Shown: positions 45,669 through 53,590 of the stretch, one piece after another | How the letters are laid out: the number at the start of each line of letters is the position of its first letter | Position numbering within the stretch: position 1 is the first letter of the stretch | From: Variovorax sp. HW608 | Lineage (GTDB): Bacteria > Pseudomonadota > Gammaproteobacteria > Burkholderiales > Burkholderiaceae_C | Direction of reading: 5' to 3' | NCBI RefSeq assembly: GCF_900090195.1 | Contig: NZ_LT607803.1 | Location: forward strand, 806,001-870,000 | DNA: 64,000 bases | Position numbers and translations under genes: made by a program | Notes under the pieces: model-generated | What the model saw: only the letters and a program-made list of their open reading frames with translations | Database searches by the model: none | What the model was told of the DNA's origin: nothing

Positions 45669-46904
45669 TCAGAAGCGGCTCGCCGAATAGGGCGTCGGAT
45701 CGATGAAGGGCGCCCTGCCCTCGATCATGTCCGCCATCAGGCGGCCGCTGGCCGGACCCAGCGTGAAGCCCTGGTGCGCATGGCCGAAGTTGAACCAGAG
45801 GCCCGGGTGGTTCGGCGCCGGGCCGATCACCGGCTTCATGTCCGCGGTGCAGGGTCGGTTGCCGACCCAGGGCTCGGCCTCGACCGGGCTCGGAAGATCG
45901 AGGATCTCGCGCGCCGCGGCTTCCGCCTTGGCGAGCTGGACCGGCGTGGCCGGCGCGCCGATGCGGGCGAACTCCGCACCGGTCGTGATGCGGATGCCTT
46001 GCGCCATGGGCGCGAGCACCAGGCCGCGCTCGGCATCGAGCATCGGCAGGTTGAGGCCCGGACCGCCGCGGTAGTGGCGGTGATAGCCCCGCTTGACGAA
46101 CAGGGGCAGCCGATAGCCGAGCGGCGCGATCAGCGCATCCGCCCAGGGGCCGAGCGCCACGACCGCGTGGCGCGCAGAGAGCGGTCCGCCGGCCATCCGG
46201 ACCTCCCATCCGCCGCCGACGGGCCGCAAGCTGGCCGCATCGGCCTCCACCAGTTGGCCGCCCAGCGCCTCGAAGCGCTTTGCATAGCGCGCCACCAGCG
46301 CGCCCGGGTCGCTCACGGACCAGGGATCGAGCCAGTGCAGCGCACCGGCCAGGCGCTGGCGCAAGCCCGGCTCAGCCCTGGCCAAAGCCTCACCGTCGAG
46401 GAGCGCATGCCGCACGCCGTACTCCTTGGCCAGCCTTGCCGCGCGCGCGGCGGCCTCCTGCATCGCGGCCGGTGTGCGAAAGACATTGAGATAGCCTTCC
46501 TTGCGCACGAGGTCGTGCGCGCCCGATTCCGCCATCAGCACCTCGTGCTCGGTCAGGCAATGCGCGATCAGGCGGCTGTAGGCCAGCGCGATCGGCGCGT
46601 AGCGCGCGGGCGCCGACGCATGCCAGTAGCGCGCCAGCCGCGGCAGCACCTCGGGCAGCGCACTGAAGTGGTAGTTGACATCGATGCCGCGCTTGAACGC
46701 GACGTCGAAGACCGCCGACCATTCGCGCGGAAAGGCATAGGGCTCGACCGCCTCGCGCTGGATGATGCCGGCGTTGCCGTAGGAGGTCTCCCGCCCGGGT
46801 GCCCGGCGGTCCACCAGCGCGACGGCGTATCCGCGCCGCGCGAGCTGCAAGGCGGTGCAGGTGCCGACCATGCCGGCGCCAAGGACGAGAACGTCGGCAG
46901 GCAT
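45669..46904 (-). CDS. FAD-dependent D-amino-acid dehydrogenase-like oxidoreductase
   Basis: DadA-type flavoenzyme of 411 residues. The FAD dinucleotide fold is VLGAGMVGTCTALQLARRGY and VDRRAPGRETSYGNAGIIQ, a hallmark of DadA (SxANAG-like). The C-terminal WVGNRPCTADMKPVIGPA and NFGHAHQGFTLGPASGRL are family blocks. It probably oxidises a D- or secondary amino acid to the imine or keto acid and passes electrons to the respiratory chain. The upstream ridA-like gene, 18 bases away, fits because RidA proteins clear reactive imines. Confidence 0.9.
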   Translation of the reverse strand: MPADVLVLGAGMVGTCTALQLARRGYAVALVDRRAPGRETSYGNAGIIQREAVEPYAFPREWSAVFDVAFKRGIDVNYHFSALPEVLPRLARYWHASAPARYAPIALAYSRLIAHCLTEHEVLMAESGAHDLVRKEGYLNVFRTPAAMQEAAARAARLAKEYGVRHALLDGEALARAEPGLRQRLAGALHWLDPWSVSDPGALVARYAKRFEALGGQLVEADAASLRPVGGGWEVRMAGGPLSARHAVVALGPWADALIAPLGYRLPLFVKRGYHRHYRGGPGLNLPMLDAERGLVLAPMAQGIRITTGAEFARIGAPATPVQLAKAEAAAREILDLPSPVEAEPWVGNRPCTADMKPVIGPAPNHPGLWFNFGHAHQGFTLGPASGRLMADMIEGRAPFIDPTPYSASRF

Positions 46905-46922
46905 GCGTGCGCCCCTTCCCGA

Positions 46923-47276
46923 TCAGTCGCGCCCGGCCGCCGTGACCGTCACCTCGAGACGGGCGCCGGGCGCCAGCAGGCTCGCGACCACGGTGGTGCG
47001 CACCGGAAGCGGGTCGCGGAAATGCTTGCGGTACTCGGCATTGAAGGCCGCGAAATCGGCGCCATCGACCAGATGCACCGCCACCTGCACCACGTCGTCG
47101 AGGCCCAGGCCCACCGTGGCCAGCGTGCTGCCGATGCGCCGCAGCACCAGCGCGGTCTGCGCCTCGATGCCGTCGGGAATGCGGCCGTCGTCGGCAAAAG
47201 GCATCTCGCCCGACAGGAAGGCCAGGCCCTTGGCGAGGCGGATCTTCGAGAAGGGAAGCGCGGGTGCTTGGCTCAT
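46923..47276 (-). CDS. ridA: RidA family protein (enamine/imine deaminase)
   Basis: Cytoplasmic protein of 117 residues from ATG 47276. Recognisable are GLAFLSGEMPFADDGRIPDG, VVQVAVHLVDGADFAAFNAEYRKHF (partly) and PVRTTVVASLL. The usual ligand Arg is in PVRTTV. It hydrolyses 2-aminoacrylate-type imines formed by PLP enzymes or amino-acid oxidases. It sits between the LysR gene and the DadA-like gene. Confidence 0.92.
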   Translation of the reverse strand: MSQAPALPFSKIRLAKGLAFLSGEMPFADDGRIPDGIEAQTALVLRRIGSTLATVGLGLDDVVQVAVHLVDGADFAAFNAEYRKHFRDPLPVRTTVVASLLAPGARLEVTVTAAGRD

Positions 47277-47352
47277 GGATGGGTTCTTTTGTGATGGCCC
47301 GCCGATTGTGAACGCTGCCGGCGTCTTTGGTTGGCAATAAATTGAAGCTTGC

Positions 47353-47369
47353 ATTGCGCTTTTCGCAAT
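47353..47369. promoter_or_regulatory. LysR-type operator before the ridA-dadA operon
   Basis: ATTGCG-CTTTT-CGCAAT, a perfect inverted repeat about 80 bases before the ridA start and just past the end of the LysR gene. The same TTGCG-N5-CGCAA core occurs at 48327-48341, in the promoter region of the LysR gene itself. Repetition of this core at both sides of the regulator supports its use by that LysR protein. Confidence 0.7.
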
Positions 47370-47383
47370 CTACTAGCGGCGCG

Positions 47384-48349
47384 CTACCCTTCCCTGCGCA
47401 CCGCCTCCCGCAGGTGATCGAGGAAGGCGCGGCAGGCGCCGGGCAAGGTGCGCCCGGCCATGGTCTGGATTTCGAAGTGGCGCTCGTTCATCTCGCGGTC
47501 GCGCAGCGGCACCGCAACCAGATTGCCCGTTTTCAGGCGGTTGCGCAGCGCGGCTTCGCCGCTGAGCGCGATGCCGCCGCCGGCTGCGGCGAACGAGATC
47601 GAGGCGTCGAGGCGGTTGGAGAGGAGCGCGGGCTCGCACTGCAGGCCCTGGCGGCTGCAGCTGATGTCGAACAGCTGGCGCAGCGTCGAGTAAGGCCCCG
47701 GCATCGCAATCGGATAGCCGACCAGTTGCGCCAGCGCCAGCTGCCGTCGCGAGGCGAGCGGATGGTCCTTGGCCATGATCGCCAGGATCGGCGCCGGATG
47801 CCGCAGCTCGACGTTGATCTGGCGCTCCGAGGTGGTGCTGAGCGTGACGCCGATGTCGACGTCCCCGTCGCGAACCAGATGCGGAATCTCGGCCTGCATG
47901 TGAACGTTCAGTGCGAAGCGGATGCCGGCGTACTCGCGCTGGAACTCGGCGATCAGGGTCGGCAGGAACTCGGAGGCGAAGCCCTCGGTGCTCGCGATCC
48001 GCACGATGCCGGTCTGCAGGCCGCGCAGCGCCTGGATGTCGTCGGTCACGCGCTCGATGTCCTGCCAGGCGCGCTTGGCGTGCGCGGCCAGCAGTTCCCC
48101 GGCCGCGTTGGGCACCATGCCGCGCGCCCGGCGCTCGAACAGCAGGGTGTCCAGTTCGCTTTCCAGGTGCGCGATGTGGCGGCTGACGGCCGACGGCGCG
48201 ACGCTCAGGCGCTCGGCCGCGGCGGTGACGGACCCGGTGCGCACGACCTCCAGGAAGTGGCGCAATGCCGTGTCCTGCAGGACGCGCCGGTTGATGTTCT
48301 TGACCACGGGTTGACCCTTACGTGAATTGCGATTATCGCAACTAAACAT
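47384..48349 (-). CDS. LysR-family transcriptional regulator
   Basis: Regulator of 321 residues from ATG 48349 with AGGA nine bases upstream; a GTG start about 14 codons later is possible. The N-terminal helix-turn-helix is TGSVTAAAERLSVAPSAVSRHIAHLE, followed by the periplasmic-binding-like sensor domain. It diverges from the Bug-amidase-aminotransferase operon and precedes ridA-dadA on the same strand, so it likely controls both. The ligand is unknown but should be an amino acid derivative given its neighbours. Confidence 0.93.
   Translation of the reverse strand: MFSCDNRNSRKGQPVVKNINRRVLQDTALRHFLEVVRTGSVTAAAERLSVAPSAVSRHIAHLESELDTLLFERRARGMVPNAAGELLAAHAKRAWQDIERVTDDIQALRGLQTGIVRIASTEGFASEFLPTLIAEFQREYAGIRFALNVHMQAEIPHLVRDGDVDIGVTLSTTSERQINVELRHPAPILAIMAKDHPLASRRQLALAQLVGYPIAMPGPYSTLRQLFDISCSRQGLQCEPALLSNRLDASISFAAAGGGIALSGEAALRNRLKTGNLVAVPLRDREMNERHFEIQTMAGRTLPGACRAFLDHLREAVRREG
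48327..48341. promoter_or_regulatory. LysR-type operator in the divergent lysR/Bug promoter region
   Basis: TTGCG-ATTAT-CGCAA between the LysR gene (start 48349; the box lies within its first codons) and the Bug gene at 48430. The core matches the box at 47353-47369. If the LysR start is the later GTG, the box lies entirely upstream of the coding region, which supports that later start. Confidence 0.7.
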
Positions 48350-48429
48350 TCAAATCATTCCTGTTGCTGCGAAGGGCTCACCTTCCTACGATGAGGCCTC
48401 GTCCCCGCAACCCTCACCTCACCGCCGCC

Positions 48430-49419
48430 ATGCACACCCCGTTCCTGCGCACTTTCGGGCTCGCCGCCCTCGGCGTCTTCGGCGCCCTCGGACTCCACGC
48501 TGCCGCCCTGGCCGAAGACAGCTACCCCTCGCGGCCGATCACGATCGTCGTGCCGTTCCCGCCGGGCGGCGGCGGCGACGTCCAGACCCGGCTGCTGGCC
48601 CAGAAGATGAGCGAGAAGCTCGGCCAGACCGTGATCGTCGACAACAAGCCCGGCGCCGGCACCGCCATCGGTGCCGCCTACGTCGCCAACGCCAAGCCCG
48701 ACGGCTACACGCTGCTGATGAGCTCGGCCTCCACCTATACGCTCAACCCGGCGATCCGCAAGTCGCTGCCCTACGACCCGATCAAGAGCTTCGAGCCGAT
48801 CGGCATCTTCAGCCGGGTCGGGCTGGTGCTGCTGGCCAACCCCAAGGTGCCCGTGAACAACCTGAAGGAGCTGGTGGCGCTCGCCAAGGCTGCACCCGAC
48901 AAGTACAGCTATGCCTCCTTCGGCGCCGGCACGAGCTCGCACTTCGCCGCCGAGATGGCGCTGCAGGCCATGGGCATCCGGCTCATGCACGTGCCGTACA
49001 AGGGCAGCGCCCCGGCCATGACCGACCTGATCGGCGGGCAGGTGCCGTTCTCGTTCGACACGGTGACCGCCGCGTTGCCGCAGATCAAGGGCGGCAAGGT
49101 CAAGGCGATCGCGATCACGACGGCCAAGCGCTCGCCGCTGCTGCCTTCGGTGCCCACCTTTGCGGAATCGGGCTATCCGGACGCGGTGCTCGACAGCTGG
49201 GGCATGGTGGCGGCGCCGCGCGGCCTGCCGCCCGCGGTGCACGCCAAGCTCGAAAAGGCACTGGCCGACACCGTCGCCGACCCCGGCGTGCGCAAGGGCT
49301 TCGCCGAACAGGGCGTGGAGGCCAGCTTCGTCGACTCGGCGAAGGCCGCTGCCCAGCTCGAAGCCGAACTGCCGCTGATGCGTGCGGTCGCGGCGCGCGC
49401 CAACATCCAGCCGGAATGA
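48430..49419 (+). CDS. Bug/TTT-family periplasmic solute-binding protein
   Basis: Tripartite tricarboxylate-type receptor of 329 residues from ATG 48430. The signal peptide is about 1-30 (LGVFGALGLHAAALAE). Family blocks are PSRPITIVVPFPPGGGGDV, VIVDNKPGAGTAIGAAYVA and HFAAEMALQAMGIRLMHVPYKGSAPA. No TctAB membrane genes are adjacent, as is common for Bug proteins in Burkholderiales. It probably captures the substrate of the downstream amidase. Confidence 0.95.
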   Translation: MHTPFLRTFGLAALGVFGALGLHAAALAEDSYPSRPITIVVPFPPGGGGDVQTRLLAQKMSEKLGQTVIVDNKPGAGTAIGAAYVANAKPDGYTLLMSSASTYTLNPAIRKSLPYDPIKSFEPIGIFSRVGLVLLANPKVPVNNLKELVALAKAAPDKYSYASFGAGTSSHFAAEMALQAMGIRLMHVPYKGSAPAMTDLIGGQVPFSFDTVTAALPQIKGGKVKAIAITTAKRSPLLPSVPTFAESGYPDAVLDSWGMVAAPRGLPPAVHAKLEKALADTVADPGVRKGFAEQGVEASFVDSAKAAAQLEAELPLMRAVAARANIQPE

Positions 49420-50969
49420 GCCGCATGAACCAAGCACCACGCACCACCGCCCTGGTCGAGCACAGCGCCGTCGCGCTGCGCCGGATGATCGCGACCCGCG
49501 AGGTCTCGCCGGTCGAACTGCTGCAGGCGTGCATCGAGCGCATCGAGGCGGTGAACCCCTATGTCAACGCCGTGACCGCGACCTGCTTCGAGCGCGCGCG
49601 CGCCGAGGCCCGCGCGGCCGAGAAGGCGGTGCTGCAGGGCGAGGCGCTCGGCCTGCTGCACGGGCTTCCCGTGGGCGTGAAGGACCTGGAGCCCACCGCC
49701 GGCCTGCTGACCACCTTCGGCTCGCCCGCCTTCCGCGCCCACGTGCCGGAGCACGACATCGAGCTCGTGGCGCGCCTGCGCCGCGCCGGCGGCATCGTCG
49801 CCGGCAAGACCAACGTGCCCGAGATGGGCGCGGGCGCGAACTCCCGCAACCCGGTGTGGGGAGCCACCGGCAACCCCTTCGATCCCAACCTGAATGCCGG
49901 CGGCTCCTCCGGCGGTTCGGCGGCCGCGCTGGCCTGCGACATGCTGCCCGTGTGCACCGGCTCGGACACCGGCGGCTCGCTGCGCATCCCGGCCTCGAAG
50001 TGCGGCGTGGTCGGTTTCCGCCCATCGCCCGGCGTGGTGCCCAGCGTGCGCAAGCTGCTGGGCTGGACCCCGATCTCGGTGGTCGGCCCGATGGGCCGCA
50101 CGGTCGCGGATGCCTGCCTGCAACTCGCGGCCACGGCCGGCATGCATGCGGGCGACCCGCTGAGCCATGCGCTGGATCCGCTGGCCTTCCTCGCGCCGCC
50201 GGCGGCCGAGCTGGGGCGGCTGCGCGTCGCCTACAGCGCCGACTTCGGCTGCTGCGACGTCGACCCCGACATCCGCGCCACCTTTGCCGCCCGGATCGCC
50301 GCGATGCGGCACCTGTTCGCGCGCTGCGACGAGCTGCGCCTCGATCTCGGCGAGGTGCACCGCTGCTTCGACGTGCTGCGCGCCGAGGCCTTCGTGGCCG
50401 GCACGCGCGAGGCCTACGAGAAGGACCCCGCCAGCCTCGGCGAGAACCCGCGCGCCAACTACGAAATGGGGGCCCGCATGAGCCTGCTCGACAGCGCCTG
50501 GGCCCAGGCCGAGCAGACCCGCATCCTCGGGCGCTTCCAGGCCATCTTCGCCGACTACGACCTGGTGCTGGCACCGACCACGCCGGTCTCGCCCTTCCCG
50601 TGGACCGAGCCCTACGCGCGCGTCGTCGAGGGCAAGCCGCAGGCCAACTACTACCGCTGGCTGGCGCTGACCTACGTGACGACGCTCACCACCCATCCGG
50701 CGCTCTCGCTGCCCTGCGGCACCGACGCCAAGGGCATGCCCTTCGGGCTTCAGATCGTGGGGCCGTTCCGGGGCGACCTGCAGGTGCTGTCGGCCGCGCT
50801 GGCGATGGAACAGGCTTTTGCCGCCGACCCGGCGCTGCGCCGTCCGCGCCCCGATCTGGCGGCCCTGCGGATGCCGCAGCCGGCGCTGGACTCGATCGTC
50901 ACCGCGCCGCCGCCGGCGAACTGGCGCGAGGCGGGCCCTGCCCGTGCCGAGGCCAGCTCGGTCGTCTAG
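49416..50969 (+). CDS. Amidase (amidase-signature family)
   Basis: Amide hydrolase of 517 residues. The ATG at 49416 overlaps the Bug stop by four bases; ATG 49425 is an alternative. The Ser-cisSer-Lys triad is visible: Lys in GLPVGVKDLEPTAG, cis-Ser and Ser nucleophile in NAGGSSGGSAAALACDM and VCTGSDTGGSLRIPA. It would release an acid from an amide, possibly an N-acyl amino acid or aryl amide. The downstream aminotransferase suggests the product is an amino acid. Confidence 0.93.
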   Translation: MSRMNQAPRTTALVEHSAVALRRMIATREVSPVELLQACIERIEAVNPYVNAVTATCFERARAEARAAEKAVLQGEALGLLHGLPVGVKDLEPTAGLLTTFGSPAFRAHVPEHDIELVARLRRAGGIVAGKTNVPEMGAGANSRNPVWGATGNPFDPNLNAGGSSGGSAAALACDMLPVCTGSDTGGSLRIPASKCGVVGFRPSPGVVPSVRKLLGWTPISVVGPMGRTVADACLQLAATAGMHAGDPLSHALDPLAFLAPPAAELGRLRVAYSADFGCCDVDPDIRATFAARIAAMRHLFARCDELRLDLGEVHRCFDVLRAEAFVAGTREAYEKDPASLGENPRANYEMGARMSLLDSAWAQAEQTRILGRFQAIFADYDLVLAPTTPVSPFPWTEPYARVVEGKPQANYYRWLALTYVTTLTTHPALSLPCGTDAKGMPFGLQIVGPFRGDLQVLSAALAMEQAFAADPALRRPRPDLAALRMPQPALDSIVTAPPPANWREAGPARAEASSVV

Positions 50970-50991
50970 ATATCACCAAGCTCCGAAAACC

Positions 50992-52317
50992 ATGGCTGCC
51001 GTCCCCACCCCCGCCCGTCCCGACCTCGACCAGGCCCTCGCCGAACTGAAGGAGCGCTTCGTCGCCGGCAACCCCGCCAGCCGCGAGCGCTTCGAGGCCC
51101 ACGCGCAGTTCATGCCGGGCGCGAACAGCCGCTCGGTGCTCTTCTACGCGCCCTTTCCGCTCACGATGGCGCGCGGCGAAGGCGCCTTCCTGTGGGACCT
51201 GGACGGGCATCGCTATGACGACTTCATCGCCGAGTACACCGCCGGCGTCTATGGCCACTCGGCACCCGAGATCCGGGAAGCCGTGGCCGAGGCCATGGAG
51301 GGCGGCATCAACCTGACGGGCCACAACCTGCGCGAGGGCCGGCTGGCGCAGCTGATCTGCGAACGCTTTCCGCAGATCGAGCGCGTGCGCTTCACGAATT
51401 CGGGCACCGAGGCCAACCTGATGGCGATCACCGCGGCGCTGCGCTTCACCGGGCGTTCGCGGATCGTCGTGTTCTCGGGCGGCTACCACGGCGGCGTGCT
51501 CGGCTTCGGTGCAGAGCCCGCGCCGACCACCGTGCCGTTCGACTTCCTGGTCCTGCCCTACAACGACGAGGCGAGCCTGCGCGAGACCTTCGCGCGCGAG
51601 GGGCAGCAGATCGCCGCGGTGCTGGTCGAGCCCATGCTCGGCGCCAGCGGATGCATTCCGGGCGGGCCCGGATTCCTGCAGGCGCTGCGTTCGCTGACCC
51701 GCGAAGCCGGCGCCCTGCTGGTGATCGACGAGGTGATGACCTCGCGCCTCGCCGGGCACGGGCTGGCCGCGCTCCATGGCATCACGCCGGACCTGTGCAC
51801 GCTGGGCAAGTACATCGGCGGCGGCATGCCGTTCGGCGCCTTCGGCGGCCGTGCGGACATCATGGCGCTGTTCGACCCGCGCAGCGGGCCGCTGGCGCAT
51901 TCGGGCACCTTCAACAACAACGTGGTCACGATGGCGGCGGGCCATGCCGGCCTGACGCGCCTGTTCACGCCGGCCGCCGCCGACGCACTCGCGGCGCGCG
52001 GAGCGGGCCTGCGCGAGCGCCTCAACGCGCTTGGCGCCGAGGCCGGCGTCGCGCTGCAGTTCACGGGCGTGGGCTCCGTGATGAACGCGCACTTCGCAAG
52101 CGGCGAGATCCTGCGGCCCGAGGACCTCGCGGCGGTCGACGCGCGCCTGCGGCAGCTGTTCTTCTTCCATCTGCTGGCGCGCGGCATCTATGCCTCGCCG
52201 CGAGGCTTCATCGTGTTGTCGCTGCCGCTGCAGGGCGACGCCATCGCCCGCTTCGAGCAAGCCGTCGCCGAATTCCTCGAGCGCCACGGCCACCTGCTGG
52301 CTCGCCGTACGGGGTGA
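50992..52317 (+). CDS. Class III aminotransferase, beta-phenylalanine aminotransferase-like
   Basis: PLP enzyme of 441 residues in the glutamate-1-semialdehyde aminomutase group. I recall strong similarity to the beta-phenylalanine aminotransferase of Variovorax paradoxus: GANSRSVLFYAPFPLT, IAEYTAGVYGHSAPEIR, FSGGYHGGVLGFGA, AHSGTFNNNVVTMAAG. In that enzyme Arg41 binds the carboxylate and Lys267 holds PLP; here R47 and K273 occupy the same relative places, both shifted by six. So it probably deaminates an aromatic beta-amino acid to a beta-keto acid. It is 22 bases after the amidase and last in its operon. Confidence 0.88.
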   Translation: MAAVPTPARPDLDQALAELKERFVAGNPASRERFEAHAQFMPGANSRSVLFYAPFPLTMARGEGAFLWDLDGHRYDDFIAEYTAGVYGHSAPEIREAVAEAMEGGINLTGHNLREGRLAQLICERFPQIERVRFTNSGTEANLMAITAALRFTGRSRIVVFSGGYHGGVLGFGAEPAPTTVPFDFLVLPYNDEASLRETFAREGQQIAAVLVEPMLGASGCIPGGPGFLQALRSLTREAGALLVIDEVMTSRLAGHGLAALHGITPDLCTLGKYIGGGMPFGAFGGRADIMALFDPRSGPLAHSGTFNNNVVTMAAGHAGLTRLFTPAAADALAARGAGLRERLNALGAEAGVALQFTGVGSVMNAHFASGEILRPEDLAAVDARLRQLFFFHLLARGIYASPRGFIVLSLPLQGDAIARFEQAVAEFLERHGHLLARRTG

Positions 52318-52319
52318 TC

Positions 52320-52343
52320 ACGCCCGGGTTCAGGCCCGGGTGT
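52320..52343 (+). terminator. GC hairpin after the aminotransferase gene
   Basis: ACGCCCGGG and CCCGGGTGT flank TTCAGG, nine pairs with one G-T wobble, starting two bases after the TGA stop. No T-run follows, so it is only a possible factor-dependent or weak terminator. Confidence 0.4.
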
Positions 52344-52479
52344 CGATGAGGCCAGCAAGGCCATGGTCTCTGCGATCAATGTGGATCCAGAGCGGGTTAT
52401 CGGCAGCCGCGGCGAAAGTTGAAGGGCGGTCCACGACAATCCAGCCTCCAGCACCATTTCGCACACCCGGAGGAACCCC

Positions 52480-53019
52480 ATGACCGACCCCACGCTGCCG
52501 AAGGACGAGTACGCAGCGCTCCACCACGAAGCCACGGCCTGCATGGCCGAGCTCGCCTCGCTCGAACGCGGGTGCATCATCGGCGCGGCCATCGTCTTCG
52601 CCTGGGTGGCGACCAATTCACAGTCGCTGGTGGGCTTTGCCGGACTGGTGTGGGCAGTCCCGGTTGCGGTCGCGGTGTTCGGCGGCCTGAAGGCGCTGGC
52701 CATCGGCAGGCACCTCTCGGCCCTCGGGCGCTCCCTTGAAGCACTGGAGCCCCAGGTGCGCGCCGATGGCGATCGGTGGCCCAGGCAATTCGGCCGCCGC
52801 TGGCGCACGCGCAGATGGGCCTCGGCCGCAGCGTGGCTTCTGTTCGTCGGGCTGACGGTGGCCGGCAGCCTGCTCGGCTATCTGCAGTTCCGCACCGAGT
52901 GCCCCGGGCCGCTCGCGAATGCCTGCGGCCAGGAAGACGGCAGCGGGGACGACGATCAGGAAGAGCCCAGCCTCAAGCCGGGTTCGCATCCGTCCGGAAC
53001 CCGCTGGCTGGCGGGCTAG
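52480..53019 (+). CDS. Hypothetical membrane protein (first gene of PrsW operon)
   Basis: Protein of 179 residues with three predicted membrane segments: two close together at about 33-70 (CIIGAAIVFAWVATNS, LVGFAGLVWAVPVAVAVFGG) and one at about 113-133 (AAAWLLFVGLTVAGSLLG). The N-terminus is soluble and acidic; after TM3 there is a Cys-containing acidic tail (CPGPLANACGQEDGSGDDDQEE). I recognise no family. It is followed five bases later by another membrane-anchored protein and then a PrsW-like protease, so the three are probably co-transcribed. Confidence 0.65.
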   Translation: MTDPTLPKDEYAALHHEATACMAELASLERGCIIGAAIVFAWVATNSQSLVGFAGLVWAVPVAVAVFGGLKALAIGRHLSALGRSLEALEPQVRADGDRWPRQFGRRWRTRRWASAAAWLLFVGLTVAGSLLGYLQFRTECPGPLANACGQEDGSGDDDQEEPSLKPGSHPSGTRWLAG

Positions 53020-53023
53020 CCGC

Positions 53024-53590
53024 ATGCCCGCGTCCGTCCCTCGCGCCGCCTATCGCACCTGGCCCGCGACGCTGGCCATCCTGCTCGCGATCACGGTCTA
53101 CGTGGGCGGGCTGAAGCTGTGGGACCGCCTCACCCCCGGCACCCGCCTGCTGCCCGAAGGCGAGGCCGTGATCGCGGGACAGGCGCGCTTCGTTCCCGCC
53201 GAAGGATGGCTGATGAACGTGTCGCGCTCGCGGCCGGGCCAGACGCTCGTGCTGTTCAAGAACGGCCACACCTTCTCGGTCCGGACTTCGCGCTGGCTGG
53301 GCGGACCCGAGGGTCCGCTCGAGCGCCAGCAGCGCCTGATCGAGCGCGGGCAGCACCTGCACGTTGAGGGCGACGTTTCGGACGTCCTCACCGACTGGGG
53401 GCTTCAGGGCACGACCTTCGCCTACTACGGTCCCAAGCTCAGCGGACGTTTCTGGCTGATGGTGGATCCGGGCCGGGCCACGGTGGTGCAGGTGGACTTC
53501 TACGGCCCGAACCAGGATGCGGCGAGCGCTGCGCAGGCCCTGGACGAGGCCCGGCGCATGCTCGCCTCCATGGACCTCGAGGCCCCGTGA
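53024..53590 (+). CDS. Membrane-anchored hypothetical protein (middle gene of PrsW operon)
   Basis: Protein of 188 residues from ATG 53024, one TM at about 15-33 (LAILLAITVYVGGLKLW) and a soluble domain of about 150 residues outside the membrane. The domain reads as beta-rich (LLPEGEAVIAGQARFVPAEGW, TFAYYGPKLSGRFWLMVDPG). I do not recognise it. It lies between the small membrane protein and the PrsW-like gene, whose GTG overlaps its stop by four bases, so it is a candidate substrate or partner of that protease. Confidence 0.65.
   Translation: MPASVPRAAYRTWPATLAILLAITVYVGGLKLWDRLTPGTRLLPEGEAVIAGQARFVPAEGWLMNVSRSRPGQTLVLFKNGHTFSVRTSRWLGGPEGPLERQQRLIERGQHLHVEGDVSDVLTDWGLQGTTFAYYGPKLSGRFWLMVDPGRATVVQVDFYGPNQDAASAAQALDEARRMLASMDLEAP

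Noticed and set aside
52320..52343. Strong intrinsic terminator after the aminotransferase
   Set aside because: The GC stem is good but no T-run follows, so it is listed only as a weak candidate.
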